Below, piece after piece: positions 1-9,389 of a DNA stretch of 64,000 nt (position 1 is the first letter of the stretch; the number at the start of each line of letters is the position of its first letter). The notes beneath the pieces are model-generated. The model saw only the letters and a list, made by a program, of their open reading frames with translations, did no database searches and was not told the origin of the DNA. Both the position numbers and the translations under genes were made by a program. The stretch is taken from positions 1,550,001 through 1,614,000 of the forward strand of contig NC_011666.1 of assembly GCF_000021745.1 (NCBI RefSeq). Reading direction: 5' to 3'. The DNA is from Methylocella silvestris BL2 (GTDB lineage Bacteria; Pseudomonadota; Alphaproteobacteria; Rhizobiales; Beijerinckiaceae).

Positions 1-369
1 GCAAATTCAGGCGATTCGTGTGCGATTTTGCACATGACTCGCTCGCAGCGCCGCGAGGCCTTTCATTTCTCCACGACCTTGCGCCATTTGGCCGATGAAA
101 CAAGCACTATCAAAAATACATCGACTTGCATTCGATTTCAATAAAAGCGCGCTTTTATGCTTAAATCATATATGAATGGACGTTAATTCATTTTTAATAG
201 TTTATGTTCCACTGGGCCCTGCCCGACCCATTCGCTCGAAGCGCAGCCCGAAGCTGTGAAACCAGCCAACTTATCCACAGGCGCGTTGACGACTCCCTAT
301 TTGTTCCCTATAGGTTCCTGACAAATTCTTTTCCCGCATCCGTATATGCGACGGAGTCAGAAGGCGTCG
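1..369. other. Upstream intergenic region
   Basis: No convincing gene is seen here. The stretch from about 100 to 205 is AT-rich compared with the rest of the core region and may hold the promoter of the radical SAM gene that follows, but I could not pick out a clear -35/-10 pair. Confidence 0.4.
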
Positions 370-1557
370 ATGGCCGAAGCCGACACATTGAAACGCAATG
401 CGAAGCGCCTCTTGAATTCTTCCGTCTCAAGTCTCGCCGGAGTAAAGCCGAGGGCAAGACCAACATCCTCGCCTCGCGAACTAGAGCTCGCGGCGCCCCT
501 TCCGGCGCGGCGCGGACGCGGCGCCCTGACAAACGCCAGCGGCCGCTTCGAGCTGGAAGAGCGGCTTCGGGAGCACGACGGCTGGTCCGCTCTCGACGAA
601 TTCGAGCCGCTGCGGACGACCGTCATCAAGGAGCGCGCCAAGACCATCATCACGCGCAATGAGTCGCCGGATATTTCCTTCGACCGTTCCATCAATCCCT
701 ATCGCGGCTGCGAACATGGCTGCGTCTATTGTTTCGCCCGGCCGACGCATGCTTTTCTCGGTCTGTCGCCGGGGCTCGATTTCGAAACGCGGCTTTTTTC
801 CAAGACCAATGCGGCCGAACTGCTCGAACGCGAATTGGCCGCGCCGTCCTACCAGCCCAAGACGATTGCGATCGGCACCAACACCGACCCCTATCAGCCG
901 ATTGAGCGCACCGAGCTGGTGATGCGCGAGGTGCTTCAGGTTTTGTCGCGAACCAATCACCCCGTCGGCATCGTCACGAAATCCGCTCTCGTTGCGCGCG
1001 ATATCGACATTCTGGGGCCGATGGCCGAGAGGGGCCTCGTCAAGGTCGCTTTGTCGGTGACGACTCTCGACCCCGTCCTCGCGCGCAAGATGGAGCCGCG
1101 AGCGAGCTCTCCCGAACGCCGGCTCGACACGATCCGGCGGCTCTCGGACGCCGGCATTCCAACCGTAGTGATGACCGCGCCGATTATTCCGGCCATCAAT
1201 GATGCCGAGATCGAAGCGATCCTGGAGCGGGCCAAGGCTGCGGGCGCGCGGGAAGCGGGCTATGTCATGCTTCGTCTGCCGCTCGAATTGCGCGATCTCT
1301 TTTCGCAATGGCTGATGGTGCATTATCCGGACCGGCTCAGGCATGTTCTGTCGCTGGTGCGCTCGACGCGGGGCGGCAAGCTCTATGATTCGACCTTCGG
1401 CAAGCGGATGACCGGCGCCGGCCCCTACGCCTGGATGATCGGGCGCCGCTTCGAGGCCGCCGCGGCAAGGCTTGGCCTCGCCAAAAGCCGGACGCCGCTG
1501 CGCGCCGATCTGTTCCGGCGTCCGGCGCGGCTGGGCGAGCAGCTGCAGCTTCTCTGA
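370..1557 (+). CDS. PA0069-family radical SAM protein
   Basis: This is a predicted cytoplasmic radical S-adenosylmethionine enzyme of about 395 residues. The sequence shows [18 protein letters not shown], with the CxxxCxxC cluster motif that binds the 4Fe-4S cluster and SAM. The later [21 protein letters not shown] and [13 protein letters not shown] blocks are typical of the PA0069/spore photoproduct lyase-like branch. The substrate of this family is not established. I chose the ATG at 370 because AGAAGG lies seven bases before it; an in-frame ATG at 346 has no such site. The gene is followed closely by uvrC on the same strand, so co-transcription is possible. Confidence 0.88.
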   Translation: MAEADTLKRNAKRLLNSSVSSLAGVKPRARPTSSPRELELAAPLPARRGRGALTNASGRFELEERLREHDGWSALDEFEPLRTTVIKERAKTIITRNESPDISFDRSINPYRGCEHGCVYCFARPTHAFLGLSPGLDFETRLFSKTNAAELLERELAAPSYQPKTIAIGTNTDPYQPIERTELVMREVLQVLSRTNHPVGIVTKSALVARDIDILGPMAERGLVKVALSVTTLDPVLARKMEPRASSPERRLDTIRRLSDAGIPTVVMTAPIIPAINDAEIEAILERAKAAGAREAGYVMLRLPLELRDLFSQWLMVHYPDRLRHVLSLVRSTRGGKLYDSTFGKRMTGAGPYAWMIGRRFEAAAARLGLAKSRTPLRADLFRRPARLGEQLQLL

Positions 1558-1612
1558 CGCCGGCGCGACGCAAGCCTTTTCATGCGGGGCCGTAACGCAT
1601 AAATCTGCGCGG

Positions 1613-3652
1613 ATGGTCCCAACTGACAAAGACGCTCCCGAGCCGGAGTCGCCGCCAGGCGCCGATAGCCCGCTGCCGCCGGAGTTCGATTTCGCCGTCG
1701 AGGATGGCGATGAGGAGATCCAGGACTTCGCCGATCTCGACCTTCCCGAGGACGACGCCGCCCCCGCCTCGGTGCGGCGCGGCGCGGCCGTCATCCGCAG
1801 CTTCTGGCGCCAGGCGCCGCAAGGTCCCGGCGTCTATCGCATGATCGCCGCCGACGGAGAGGTGCTCTACGTCGGCAAGGCGAAGAGCGTGCGCAAGCGG
1901 ATCGCCAGCTATATGCGCCCGCTCGGCCACAACAACCGGATCGCGCGGATGATCGCGCTGACCGCCTCGATGGTCTTCATCTCGACCAGCACCGAGACGG
2001 AAGCGCTGCTGCTCGAGACGAATTACATCAAGCAGATGAAGCCGCGCTTCAACGTGCTGATGCGCGACGACAAGTCGTTCCCTTACATCCTTCTGACAGG
2101 CGACCACGCGGCTCCGCAGATCCTGAAGCATCGCGGCGCGCGCAATCGAAAGGGCGACTATTTCGGGCCTTTCGCCAGCGTATGGGCGGTCAACCGCACC
2201 ATGAATGCGCTTGAGCGCGCCTTTCTCCTGCGCTCCTGCTCGGACAGCTATTATGAAAACCGCACGCGGCCCTGTCTGCTGCACCAGATCAAGCGCTGTT
2301 CGGCGCCCTGCACCGGCGAGATCGACCTTGACGACTATCGCCGGCTGGTCGGCGAGGCGCGCGACTTTCTCTCCGGCAAGAGCCGCGCCGTGCGCGATCT
2401 TCTCGCGACCGAAATGACCAGCGCCTCGGACGCGCTTGAGTTCGAGCGCGCCGCGCGCCTGCGCGACCGCATCGCCGCTCTCTCCGCCATCCAGGGCGCC
2501 CAGGGCGTCAATCCAAAAACCGTCGAGGAGGCCGACGTCTTCGCGATCGTCGAGGAAGCCGGGCAATTCTGCGTCGAAGCCTTCTTTTTCCGCACCTACC
2601 AGAACTGGGGCAACCGCGCCTATTTTCCGCGCGCCGACAAGAGCCTGGCCTCCGCCGAGGTGCTCGACGCGTTTTTGGCGCAGTTTTACGCCGACAAGCC
2701 CGCTCCGCGGCTGATTTTGCTCTCGCATGAGATCGAAAACGGCGCCGTGCTGAGCGAGGCTCTCTCCCTCCGCACCGGACATCGAATCGAAATCGCGCGG
2801 CCGCAGCGCGGGGAAAAGCATGAGCTCGTCGAACATGCCTGCCAGAACGCAAGGGAGGCGATGAGCCGCCGTCTGTCGGAAACCGCCTCGCAGGAGAAGC
2901 TGCTGGCGGCGCTGGCGGCGGCGCTCGGCCTCTCCGCCCCTCTTCGGAGGGTCGAAATCTACGACAATTCCCATATCATGGGGACGAATGCGGTCGGAGC
3001 AATGGTCGTCGCCGGCCCTGCCGGCTTCATGAAGGCGCATTATCGCACCTTCAACATAAAGGGCGAGGATCTCACGCCGGGCGATGACTACGGTATGATG
3101 CGCGAAGTTCTGCGGCGTCGCTTTCTGAGGCTGGCCAAGGACGAAGCGGCGGCGGACGGGCCCTCGACGCGAGACGACGATGAAGACATTTTCCCGCAGC
3201 GGCCGGATTTGATCCTGATCGACGGCGGCCAGGGTCAATTCGACGCCGCCAACGCCATTCTCGATGAATTATCCGTGACCGGGGTCGCCGTGGCCGGGAT
3301 CGCCAAGGGCGTCGACCGCAACGCCGGCCGCGAAAGCTTTTTCGTCGCAGGCAAGGCGCCGTTCCGGCTCTCGCCGCGCGATCCCGCCCTCTATTTCGTG
3401 CAGAGGCTGCGCGACGAGGCGCATCGTTTCGCGATTGGGACGCATCGCGCCCGCCGTAAGAAGGAATTTACCCGCAGTCCGCTCGACGAGATCGCCGGCG
3501 TCGGCCCGGCGCGCAAGCGCGCCCTGCTGCACGCTTTCGGCACCGCCAAGGCGATTTCAAAGGCCGCTTTATCCGATCTCGAAAAAGTCGCGGGCGTCAA
3601 TGCGGCGACGGCGCGGCTCGTTTATAACTATTTCCACGAGGGCGGCGGCTAA
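1613..3652 (+). CDS. uvrC: UvrABC system protein C (excinuclease subunit)
   Basis: UvrC makes the incisions on both sides of a DNA lesion in nucleotide excision repair, together with UvrA and UvrB. The protein has a GIY-YIG nuclease domain from about residue 68 (GPGVYRM, then [18 protein letters not shown]), a UVR helix near residue 270 ([18 protein letters not shown]), an RNase H-like C-terminal nuclease ([19 protein letters not shown]) and two helix-hairpin-helix motifs at the end ([22 protein letters not shown]). The ATG at 1613 gives 679 residues with an acidic N-terminal extension of about 60 residues. The open frame runs further upstream but into the preceding gene. Confidence 0.96.
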   Translation: MVPTDKDAPEPESPPGADSPLPPEFDFAVEDGDEEIQDFADLDLPEDDAAPASVRRGAAVIRSFWRQAPQGPGVYRMIAADGEVLYVGKAKSVRKRIASYMRPLGHNNRIARMIALTASMVFISTSTETEALLLETNYIKQMKPRFNVLMRDDKSFPYILLTGDHAAPQILKHRGARNRKGDYFGPFASVWAVNRTMNALERAFLLRSCSDSYYENRTRPCLLHQIKRCSAPCTGEIDLDDYRRLVGEARDFLSGKSRAVRDLLATEMTSASDALEFERAARLRDRIAALSAIQGAQGVNPKTVEEADVFAIVEEAGQFCVEAFFFRTYQNWGNRAYFPRADKSLASAEVLDAFLAQFYADKPAPRLILLSHEIENGAVLSEALSLRTGHRIEIARPQRGEKHELVEHACQNAREAMSRRLSETASQEKLLAALAAALGLSAPLRRVEIYDNSHIMGTNAVGAMVVAGPAGFMKAHYRTFNIKGEDLTPGDDYGMMREVLRRRFLRLAKDEAAADGPSTRDDDEDIFPQRPDLILIDGGQGQFDAANAILDELSVTGVAVAGIAKGVDRNAGRESFFVAGKAPFRLSPRDPALYFVQRLRDEAHRFAIGTHRARRKKEFTRSPLDEIAGVGPARKRALLHAFGTAKAISKAALSDLEKVAGVNAATARLVYNYFHEGGG

Positions 3653-3731
3653 GCTTGCCGACCGGCATTGGCGGGCGCCGATCCGCCGCCGCGCTATTGA
3701 CGTGAAGTTTCAGAGGTTGTTCCCTCGCACC

Positions 3732-4328
3732 ATGGCGATCACAACGATTTCGAGAGGTCCGGGGCATGCCTGGAGCGTGCCGAACCTTTTGACCTATGGA
3801 CGGGTCATCGCCGTGCCGATCGTCGTCGGCTGTCTGTTCTGGTCGGAAATCCACGCCATGCGCTGGATCGCGCTCGGCGTCTTCGTCGCGGCGGCGATCA
3901 GCGATTTTTTCGACGGCTATCTCGCGCGCAGATTGTCGCAGCAGTCCGCCCTTGGCCGCATGCTCGACCCGATCGCCGACAAGCTTCTCGTCGCGGCGGT
4001 CCTGATGATGCTCGTCGCCGATCACACGATCGCCAGCTATTCGCTGGCCGCCGCCGTGGTGATTCTCTGCCGCGAGATCCTTGTCTCCGGCCTTCGCGAA
4101 TTTTTTGCCGAAGTCAAAGTCTCGATTCCGGTGAGTCGCATCGCCAAATGGAAGACGACGCTGCAGCTGGTCGCGCTTGGTTTCCTCGTCGCCGGCCCGG
4201 CCGGCGACGTCGTGCTGCCGCAAACGACCGAGATCGGCCTCGTTCTGTTCTGGTTCGCCGCGCTGCTGACGCTTTATACCGGCTGGGACTATCTCAAGGC
4301 CGGCATCAAGCATGTGACGGAGGATTGA
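3732..4328 (+). CDS. pgsA: CDP-diacylglycerol-glycerol-3-phosphate 3-phosphatidyltransferase
   Basis: PgsA transfers a phosphatidyl group from CDP-diacylglycerol to glycerol-3-phosphate, the committed step of phosphatidylglycerol synthesis in the inner membrane. The CDP-alcohol phosphatidyltransferase signature DGx2ARx8Gx3Dx3D is complete in DGYLARRLSQQSALGRMLD followed by PIAD. Several hydrophobic helices follow, and the 198-residue length is normal. The adjacency of uvrC and pgsA is common in proteobacteria. A GTG ten codons upstream (3702) is an alternative start. Confidence 0.94.
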   Translation: MAITTISRGPGHAWSVPNLLTYGRVIAVPIVVGCLFWSEIHAMRWIALGVFVAAAISDFFDGYLARRLSQQSALGRMLDPIADKLLVAAVLMMLVADHTIASYSLAAAVVILCREILVSGLREFFAEVKVSIPVSRIAKWKTTLQLVALGFLVAGPAGDVVLPQTTEIGLVLFWFAALLTLYTGWDYLKAGIKHVTED

Positions 4329-4365
4329 AGGCGAAAGCCGAAGGGACGCCAATGGGATCGGATCG

Positions 4366-4617
4366 ATGAAAGCTCTCTACTTCGCTGCGGTGCGCGAGAC
4401 GATCGGTCTCGCCGAGGAAGAGATCGTGCCGCCGCCGGACGTCGCGACCATCACTGATCTGATGGTGTGGCTTAGCCAGCGCGGCGAAGGCTATGCCGAC
4501 GCTTTCACTGAGGGATCGTCGATTCGGGCCGCGTTGGACCGAACCCACGCCGGGCCTCACTCCGTAATCGCGGGCGCGCGCGAAATTGCTTTTTTCCCGC
4601 CGATGACGGGCGGGTGA
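4366..4617 (+). CDS. moaD: Molybdopterin synthase sulfur carrier subunit MoaD
   Basis: MoaD is the small ubiquitin-like subunit of molybdopterin synthase. It carries the sulfur as a C-terminal thiocarboxylate. The 83-residue protein starts MKALYFAAVRE and ends FFPPMTGG, with the terminal Gly-Gly needed for activation by MoeB. The final GGG-TGA overlaps the GTG start of moaE by four bases, so the two subunits are translationally coupled. Confidence 0.95.
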   Translation: MKALYFAAVRETIGLAEEEIVPPPDVATITDLMVWLSQRGEGYADAFTEGSSIRAALDRTHAGPHSVIAGAREIAFFPPMTGG

Positions 4618-5141
4618 AGCAGGATGCGAAGATGAACCCTCGCGTCGCCCAGCCGGACGTCCTGGCGACTGTCCGGGTCGAGGCCGCCGCTTTCGACGTC
4701 GGCCGCGAAATGGCGCTGCTGACGCAGGGGCGCACCGATGTCGGAGCTGTCGTCGCCTTCACCGGCCTCTGCCGCGACGAAGGCGGCGCGCTCGCAGCGC
4801 TCGAAATCGAACACTATCCGGGCATGGCTGAGGACGAAATCGGCCGCGTCGTCGCAAAGGCGCTGGAGCGTTGGCCGCTGCAGGGCGCGCTTGTCATTCA
4901 CCGCTATGGGCGCATTGCGCCGGGCGAGCCGATCGTCCTTGTCATCACTTTGAGCCGGCATCGCAGCGCCGCTTTCGCCGCCGCGGAATTCCTGATGGAT
5001 TATCTGAAGACCGCCGCGCCGTTCTGGAAGAAGCAGCATCTCGTCGGCGACAGGCCCGATGGCGGTTGGGTCGCCGCCAAGGCCGAGGATGATTCCGCGA
5101 CCGCAAGATGGCGCCTGCCCGAGGGGTCCGAGCGGGATTAG
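4614..5141 (+). CDS. moaE: Molybdopterin synthase catalytic subunit MoaE
   Basis: MoaE inserts two sulfurs into cyclic pyranopterin monophosphate to form molybdopterin, with MoaD as sulfur donor. Family features are GAVVAFTGLCRD, LEIEHYPGMAE, IHRYGRIAPGEPIVLV and the catalytic lysine segment FWKKQ. The GTG at 4614 overlaps the moaD stop; an ATG at 4632 is an alternative. The C-terminal tail beyond WVAAK is longer than in E. coli. Confidence 0.95.
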   Translation: MKQDAKMNPRVAQPDVLATVRVEAAAFDVGREMALLTQGRTDVGAVVAFTGLCRDEGGALAALEIEHYPGMAEDEIGRVVAKALERWPLQGALVIHRYGRIAPGEPIVLVITLSRHRSAAFAAAEFLMDYLKTAAPFWKKQHLVGDRPDGGWVAAKAEDDSATARWRLPEGSERD

Positions 5142-5145
5142 CGGT

Positions 5146-6315
5146 TTAGGTCTCGCGCTTCCGCGTAAAAATATCCGTAAGCCAGAAGCAGAAGGCGAGA
5201 AGCGCAAAGCCGCCGCCGGCCGCGCTCGCCAGCGGCCAGCCGCCGCGCGCGAATGCGACGCTTGAGAGCGCCGAGCCCGCCGCGCCGCCGAGAAAGAAAG
5301 CGGCGATGAACAGGCCGTTGAGGCGCCCGCGCGCCTGATCGCCGAGCGCAAACAAGGCGCGCTGGCTCAAAATGAGATTGGCGGCAACGCCCATGTCGAG
5401 AATCAGCGCGGCGGCGGCCAGCAGAGGGAGCGATCGAAACGCGCCGCCCGCCCAGGCGACCCCGAAAGAAAGCAGGACCGCACCGATCGCCGCTCCCGTC
5501 ATCAGCCTGACTCCGCCGCGATCGGCGGCGCGGCCAGCAATCGGCGCCATGATCGCGCCGCCCGCCCCGAGCAACGCAAATAGCGCGACGCCCTGCTGCG
5601 TCAGATTAAAGGCGGGACTGAGCAGCAGCAAGGGCGAGGCCGTCCAGAACACGCTGAAAGCGGCGAACAGGGGCGCCTGATACGCGATCCTCTGCCGCAG
5701 CAAAGGCGTGTCCCGCAGCAGGCCGAAGAGCGAGCGCAAGATTCCAAAATAGCTGAGCGAGGCGGTCGGGCGAAAAGACGGTAGCCCTTTCAGCGTTGCG
5801 AACGACAGGCCCGCCATGAGCGCGGCCGACAGGAAGAAGATGGCGCGCCAGTTCAGCCAATGGGTGAGAAAGCTCGAGACCGGCCGCGCGAGCATGATGC
5901 CGGCCAATAGACCGCTCATGACGTCGCCGACCACTCGGCCGCGCGTGTCCTCGCTCGCCAATTGCGCGGCATAGGGAACGATGATTTGCGCCGAAACGCA
6001 GGCGAGGCCGAGCAGCAGCGCCGCCGAAAGGCCGGCAGCCGCAGTCGGCGCCAGCGCAAATCCCGTCAAAGCAACGACGGAACCGGCAAGACAAAAAGCG
6101 ATAAGCCGGCGGTTTTCGAACACGTCGCCAAGCGGAACGATGAGAACGAGGCCAAGCCCATAGCCTATCTGCGTGAAAGTGACGAGGAGGCCGACAGCGG
6201 ATTCGCTCATGCGAAGATCGGCGCCGATATTGGCCGCGATCGGCTGAGCATAATAGAGATTGGCGACGATAAGCCCGCAGGCCGCCGCCAGAAAAAGGGT
6301 CAGGCGGCGCGTCAC
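5146..6315 (-). CDS. MFS transporter (drug or sugar efflux type)
   Basis: This is an inner-membrane major facilitator of about 390 residues and twelve predicted helices. It begins near LFLAAACGLIVANLYYAQP and contains the PLGDVFENRRLIAF loop, the usual motif A position between helices 2 and 3. The YYAQPIAANIG segment is typical of predicted efflux members of the DHA1-like group. The open frame runs on to an ATG at 6504, but that extension crosses a perfect hairpin (6445-6465) and encodes no hydrophobic segment. I therefore prefer the GTG at 6315, which gives the usual family length. The gene is convergent with moaE, with almost no gap. The substrate is unknown. Confidence 0.82.
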   Translation of the reverse strand: MTRRLTLFLAAACGLIVANLYYAQPIAANIGADLRMSESAVGLLVTFTQIGYGLGLVLIVPLGDVFENRRLIAFCLAGSVVALTGFALAPTAAAGLSAALLLGLACVSAQIIVPYAAQLASEDTRGRVVGDVMSGLLAGIMLARPVSSFLTHWLNWRAIFFLSAALMAGLSFATLKGLPSFRPTASLSYFGILRSLFGLLRDTPLLRQRIAYQAPLFAAFSVFWTASPLLLLSPAFNLTQQGVALFALLGAGGAIMAPIAGRAADRGGVRLMTGAAIGAVLLSFGVAWAGGAFRSLPLLAAAALILDMGVAANLILSQRALFALGDQARGRLNGLFIAAFFLGGAAGSALSSVAFARGGWPLASAAGGGFALLAFCFWLTDIFTRKRET

Positions 6316-6444
6316 GCGGGAAGGTTTCGGCGGCGCGCGGCGCAGGCGCGGAGCGGATAAAACATTGCGTGGCTTTAGCCCGACCTGCCGCAGCGCCGCA
6401 ACAGCTGTTTTAGCGCCTCGCCCAACGATCGCGTGAACGTTAAA

Positions 6445-6465
6445 GCTGGAGCACAAAGCTCCAGC
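6445..6465. repeat. Perfect 8-bp hairpin
   Basis: GCTGGAGC and GCTCCAGC are separated by five bases (ACAAA). There is no T-run on either strand, so this looks more like an intergenic palindromic repeat unit than a terminator. It lies between the secreted-protein gene and the MFS gene. Confidence 0.6.
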
Positions 6466-6498
6466 CGATAGCGTCACGCTCCAGAGCATGGCGGACCC

Positions 6499-6548
6499 GA
6501 TCACGTTTCATGCTTTTGGATTGATTAAAATCCGAAATCATCGTGATC
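6499..6548. repeat. Long imperfect palindrome (REP-like)
   Basis: The outer arms GATCACG (6499-6505) and CGTGATC (6542-6548) are perfect inverted repeats. Inside them, TTTTGGATT and AAAATCCGAAA give a second imperfect stem around GATT. With the hairpin at 6445 it forms a compact palindromic block of about 100 bases between two minus-strand genes, the arrangement expected of a dispersed intergenic repeat. Copy number elsewhere cannot be judged from this window. Confidence 0.55.
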
Positions 6549-6590
6549 CGCGTCGGAGAAGGAGCGCGTCGGCGCTCTAATCCTCCGCAT

Positions 6591-7661
6591 TTATTGACCT
6601 GGAAGAAAGGTCAAAGTCAACGTCTGGCCGCCGAGACAAACCGTATTCGGCTGATATTTGTTTTCGGGCGGATCAAACATCGGATAGAAGTAGGCGTTGA
6701 GGCAGGCTGGCGTTCCAGAACAGGTGGCGTCGGGATTTCCGCAATTGGCGGGATAATTCGCCGATCCATATTTGCCGCTCGTCGGACCCTGGCAGGTATA
6801 GACCGGCTTGCTGCCGCAGGCGACCGAAACCGGCAGATTGTAGGAAGCGCCGCCCGTGTTGGCGCATTGATTCAGCTTCCAGAGATCGTCCGTGCATGTT
6901 GATGGAATGACGCTGATGTCAAACCAGACGCAATACCCCTTGTTGAAGCATCCCGGGTTGCTGCCCGGCTCGAAAATGGTTTCCACCATGGTTTGATGAT
7001 TGGCCTGCGCATTGTAGCAATCGGCTGGCGGCCGATCGAGGGCGGCGCAAAAGCGCGACGAAACCGCGTTGTTGTTGACTTTGGCGGTGCATGTGACGCC
7101 TTTGCGGATCATCACTCCGCCGATCGCGCCGGCGCTGCTGGCGCTGGCGGGGAGTAATTTTTCACACCCGCCGCCCCAGATGATCGGGCCCTGCTTGTGG
7201 TTGCTCGTCGTGAAACTTACGAAGATCGAAACGTCACGCTTATTGGTTATCTTGACGACGCTATTTGCGCCCGCGACATTGCCCGGACTGCAGGTCTCCG
7301 TCGCCACAGCCTTGAGTTGCGGATCCGTAAAGGTGGTCCGCAATCCTGTCGATTGATCCTCGAGCATTGGTTCGGTGACCGGAACGCTTGATCCATCCCC
7401 CGGACAGATCAGCCTCAGATCCGCGGCATGAGCTGCGTCTAGAGCCGCGCCAAGGAGCGCAATGCCGAGCAAAGCGAGCGCGGCGATTGACGGCCGCGCA
7501 TACCACAGGCGGCTCCGCGCGGGTTCGAACAACAGCAAGGCGCTCAGGGTTCTCAACCAGCGCGCGATAAGTTGAATCGCATTGTCAAAAAAGCAGAAGA
7601 TCCTCGTTATCGCAAATCTCATTTGCATTGATTTTCCCCCCACGCGTCTGATCTTGAACAA
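6591..7661 (-). CDS. Cys-rich secreted protein of unknown function
   Basis: I do not recognise this 356-residue protein with confidence. After a long N-terminal region, a hydrophobic segment IAALALLGIALLGAALDAAHA ends in an AHA-type signal peptidase site, so the mature part starting near ADLRLICPG is probably exported. The mature region carries about 17 cysteines, spread across GGGCEKLLP, VTCTAKVNNN, NPGCFNKGYCVWFD, NPDATCSGTPACLN and others. The WFDISVIP and SYNLPVSVACG segments vaguely recall thaumatin-like folds, but this is weak. The start is uncertain: residues 12 and 14 are also Met. It stands alone on the minus strand. Confidence 0.7.
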   Translation of the reverse strand: MFKIRRVGGKSMQMRFAITRIFCFFDNAIQLIARWLRTLSALLLFEPARSRLWYARPSIAALALLGIALLGAALDAAHAADLRLICPGDGSSVPVTEPMLEDQSTGLRTTFTDPQLKAVATETCSPGNVAGANSVVKITNKRDVSIFVSFTTSNHKQGPIIWGGGCEKLLPASASSAGAIGGVMIRKGVTCTAKVNNNAVSSRFCAALDRPPADCYNAQANHQTMVETIFEPGSNPGCFNKGYCVWFDISVIPSTCTDDLWKLNQCANTGGASYNLPVSVACGSKPVYTCQGPTSGKYGSANYPANCGNPDATCSGTPACLNAYFYPMFDPPENKYQPNTVCLGGQTLTLTFLPGQ

Positions 7662-7855
7662 CCGCTTCTTGAACTGCTGACGCAGCGTTCCATGGCCGAT
7701 GACTCCGCCTGCGAGGCTTCGGCATTGCTGTTGGAAAGTAAAGGCCGGTCCACGGAATTCTTTGACATCTCAACACAACGCTATGTTGTGTAGTGCTCCA
7801 AGCATGTCATTTTGGCGCGTGATGCTTGCCTCAGCCTGACGCCGCCGCCGCCGGT

Positions 7856-8413
7856 CTAAAACAGATCGAGTTCGCCTCGCCCTGCGTCGTCGGCGCCGCT
7901 GCTATCTTCCGACAGAGTGAGGCGCGCGGCGAGTTCGGCGAGCGTCAAGCCCCGCGCGGCGGCGCCGGCGTCGATGCGATATTGCTCCGGCGCGACGCGC
8001 GCAAGGCCCGTCAGGAAATCGGCCAGCGCCTGAATTTTCTGCCTGATGTGATCGAGATCCTGAATCTGGCGCAGAAAGCGGGGGTCGCGCCGCGCGGCCT
8101 CAAGGATCGGCGGCCCGACCAGATGTTCGATATGTCCGAGGCGCCCGGAGAGCTGCGCAAGCTCATGGCTGACCTGCTTCAGCACATCGGCCAGCGAGGC
8201 GTGAGCTGGCTCTCGCCCGTTGGCGTCAGCTCCCTGCTCTCGACCCTGGTGCGCCATTTGCAAAAATCCATTGCGATCGGATCGATCGGCCTTCGATGGG
8301 CAAGTTTCAACGTCGAGATCCGGCGCTGCGTCGCGCGCGATCTGTCGATCTTGCAAAACTGCGCGTCGGCTGTTGCGCCGCGAGGGCTCAAAAGAACTCC
8401 ACCGCTCCTTCAT
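7856..8413 (-). CDS. cheT: CheT-like chemotaxis protein with CheZ-type motif
   Basis: This is the last gene of the chemotaxis operon, overlapping the end of cheD by 26 bases; the ATG at 8413 gives 185 residues. In Sinorhizobium meliloti the same position after cheY2-cheD is held by cheT, reported as a CheZ-like protein acting in signal termination. The helical C-terminal half contains QIQDLDHIRQKIQAL. Asp121 and Gln125 form a DxxxQ motif matching the catalytic DxxxQ of CheZ phosphatases, which positions water for CheY dephosphorylation. The N-terminal 55 residues are rich in charged residues and may be disordered. Assignment to cheT rests on synteny plus this motif, not on an alignment. Confidence 0.6.
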   Translation of the reverse strand: MKERWSSFEPSRRNSRRAVLQDRQIARDAAPDLDVETCPSKADRSDRNGFLQMAHQGREQGADANGREPAHASLADVLKQVSHELAQLSGRLGHIEHLVGPPILEAARRDPRFLRQIQDLDHIRQKIQALADFLTGLARVAPEQYRIDAGAAARGLTLAELAARLTLSEDSSGADDAGRGELDLF

Positions 8414-8963
8414 CCGGCAGCCTGCGCGGCGCCACGAACGGCGGAGGCGTCGCCTCGCTTGCGGCGAGAAACACCTGCCGGGCGCGGCCGCTGACGGGCC
8501 AGAACTGGATGCGCCGGCCCTTGTCGCCGCCGAAGCTGGCGCCGACAACGCGTATGCCTTCATGCTCCAGGAAGCGCTTGGCGAAACTCGAATTGCGCGC
8601 GCCGACGTCGGCCAGCCCCTCCATCGTGCGGGCGCCGCCGAACAGCTTCGCCTCAAGCCGGTCGCGCCGGGCGCCGCGCCGGAGCAGCCCATTGACGAGA
8701 AGCTCCATCAGATGAACCGCGTAAGGGTCGTCGGCCCGGCGCTGCGCCTGGGGCGCCTCGCCCGCCGCCTGGAGCCCCGGCAGGAGAAAATGATTCATGC
8801 CGCCGACGCCTACCAGCCGATCGTAGAGGCAGGCGGCGACGCAGGAGCCGAGCAAGGTCGTCAGCATGACATCCGGCTCGTCGCTGACATAATAGTCGCC
8901 CTGGATCAAATGAATGCGGCGCTCGGCGGCGCCAGCCTCGCTGCGGCGCGCGGCGACAGTCAT
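8388..8963 (-). CDS. cheD: Chemoreceptor glutamine deamidase CheD
   Basis: CheD deamidates glutamines in the methylation helices of chemoreceptors, turning them into methylatable glutamates. The sequence has TTLLGSCVAACLYD with the catalytic cysteine, GGMNHFLLPG with the catalytic histidine, and ARTMEGLADVGARN. At 191 residues it is of normal length. Its ATG overlaps the stop of the upstream cheY2 (ATGA), indicating coupled translation. Confidence 0.94.
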   Translation of the reverse strand: MTVAARRSEAGAAERRIHLIQGDYYVSDEPDVMLTTLLGSCVAACLYDRLVGVGGMNHFLLPGLQAAGEAPQAQRRADDPYAVHLMELLVNGLLRRGARRDRLEAKLFGGARTMEGLADVGARNSSFAKRFLEHEGIRVVGASFGGDKGRRIQFWPVSGRARQVFLAASEATPPPFVAPRRLPDEGAVEFF

Positions 8964-9349
8964 TTCAGTTTCCCCACGACGGCTTCAATCTGGGCCTTCA
9001 GAACGGGAATGGTGAAGGGCTTTGCGATCACATTGTTGACGCCGAGCTTACCCGCCCGTTCGATCAACTCCTTGTCGCTGCGGCCGGTCAGGAGGATGAA
9101 GGCGGCGCGCTTGGTCGGCTCATAGGAGCGCACCGCGCGCAGAAAGGCGAGGCCGTCCATTTTCGGCATGTTGAAGTCGGAGATGACGAGATGGGGATGC
9201 TTCGCCGTGACGGCTTTAAATCCCTGCTCGCCATCGGCCGCCATTTCGATGTCGGATACGCCGAGCTCCTGTAGACCGCCGCGAATCAACAGGCGGCTGG
9301 TCAACTGATCGTCGACGATGAGCACGCGCAAGGCGGCTGCGAAAGGCAT
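8960..9349 (-). CDS. cheY: Chemotaxis response regulator CheY2
   Basis: This is a single receiver domain of 129 residues. The acidic pair is in VLIVDDQ, the phosphorylated aspartate is in LVISDFNMPKMDG, the switch threonine is in ILLTG and the conserved lysine is in IAKPF. The ATG at 9349 is preceded by GAGGAG. In two-CheY rhizobial systems CheY2 is the form that slows the flagellar motor while CheY1 acts as phosphate sink. Applying those roles here is by position only. Confidence 0.92.
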   Translation of the reverse strand: MPFAAALRVLIVDDQLTSRLLIRGGLQELGVSDIEMAADGEQGFKAVTAKHPHLVISDFNMPKMDGLAFLRAVRSYEPTKRAAFILLTGRSDKELIERAGKLGVNNVIAKPFTIPVLKAQIEAVVGKLK

Positions 9350-9389
9350 CAAAGTTCTCCTCGTTTCTCGGCGGCGCGGCCGACAGGAC

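Noticed and set aside
1580-3238. 552-codon open frame opposite uvrC
   Set aside because: It is a shadow of uvrC; the translation is rich in Arg, Gln, His and Gly with no motifs.
7799-7828. CAAGCAT/ATGCTTG inverted repeat as terminator of the chemotaxis operon
   Set aside because: The 7-bp arms are 16 bases apart, lack a T-run and lie beyond the operon end by less than 60 bases; too weak to call.
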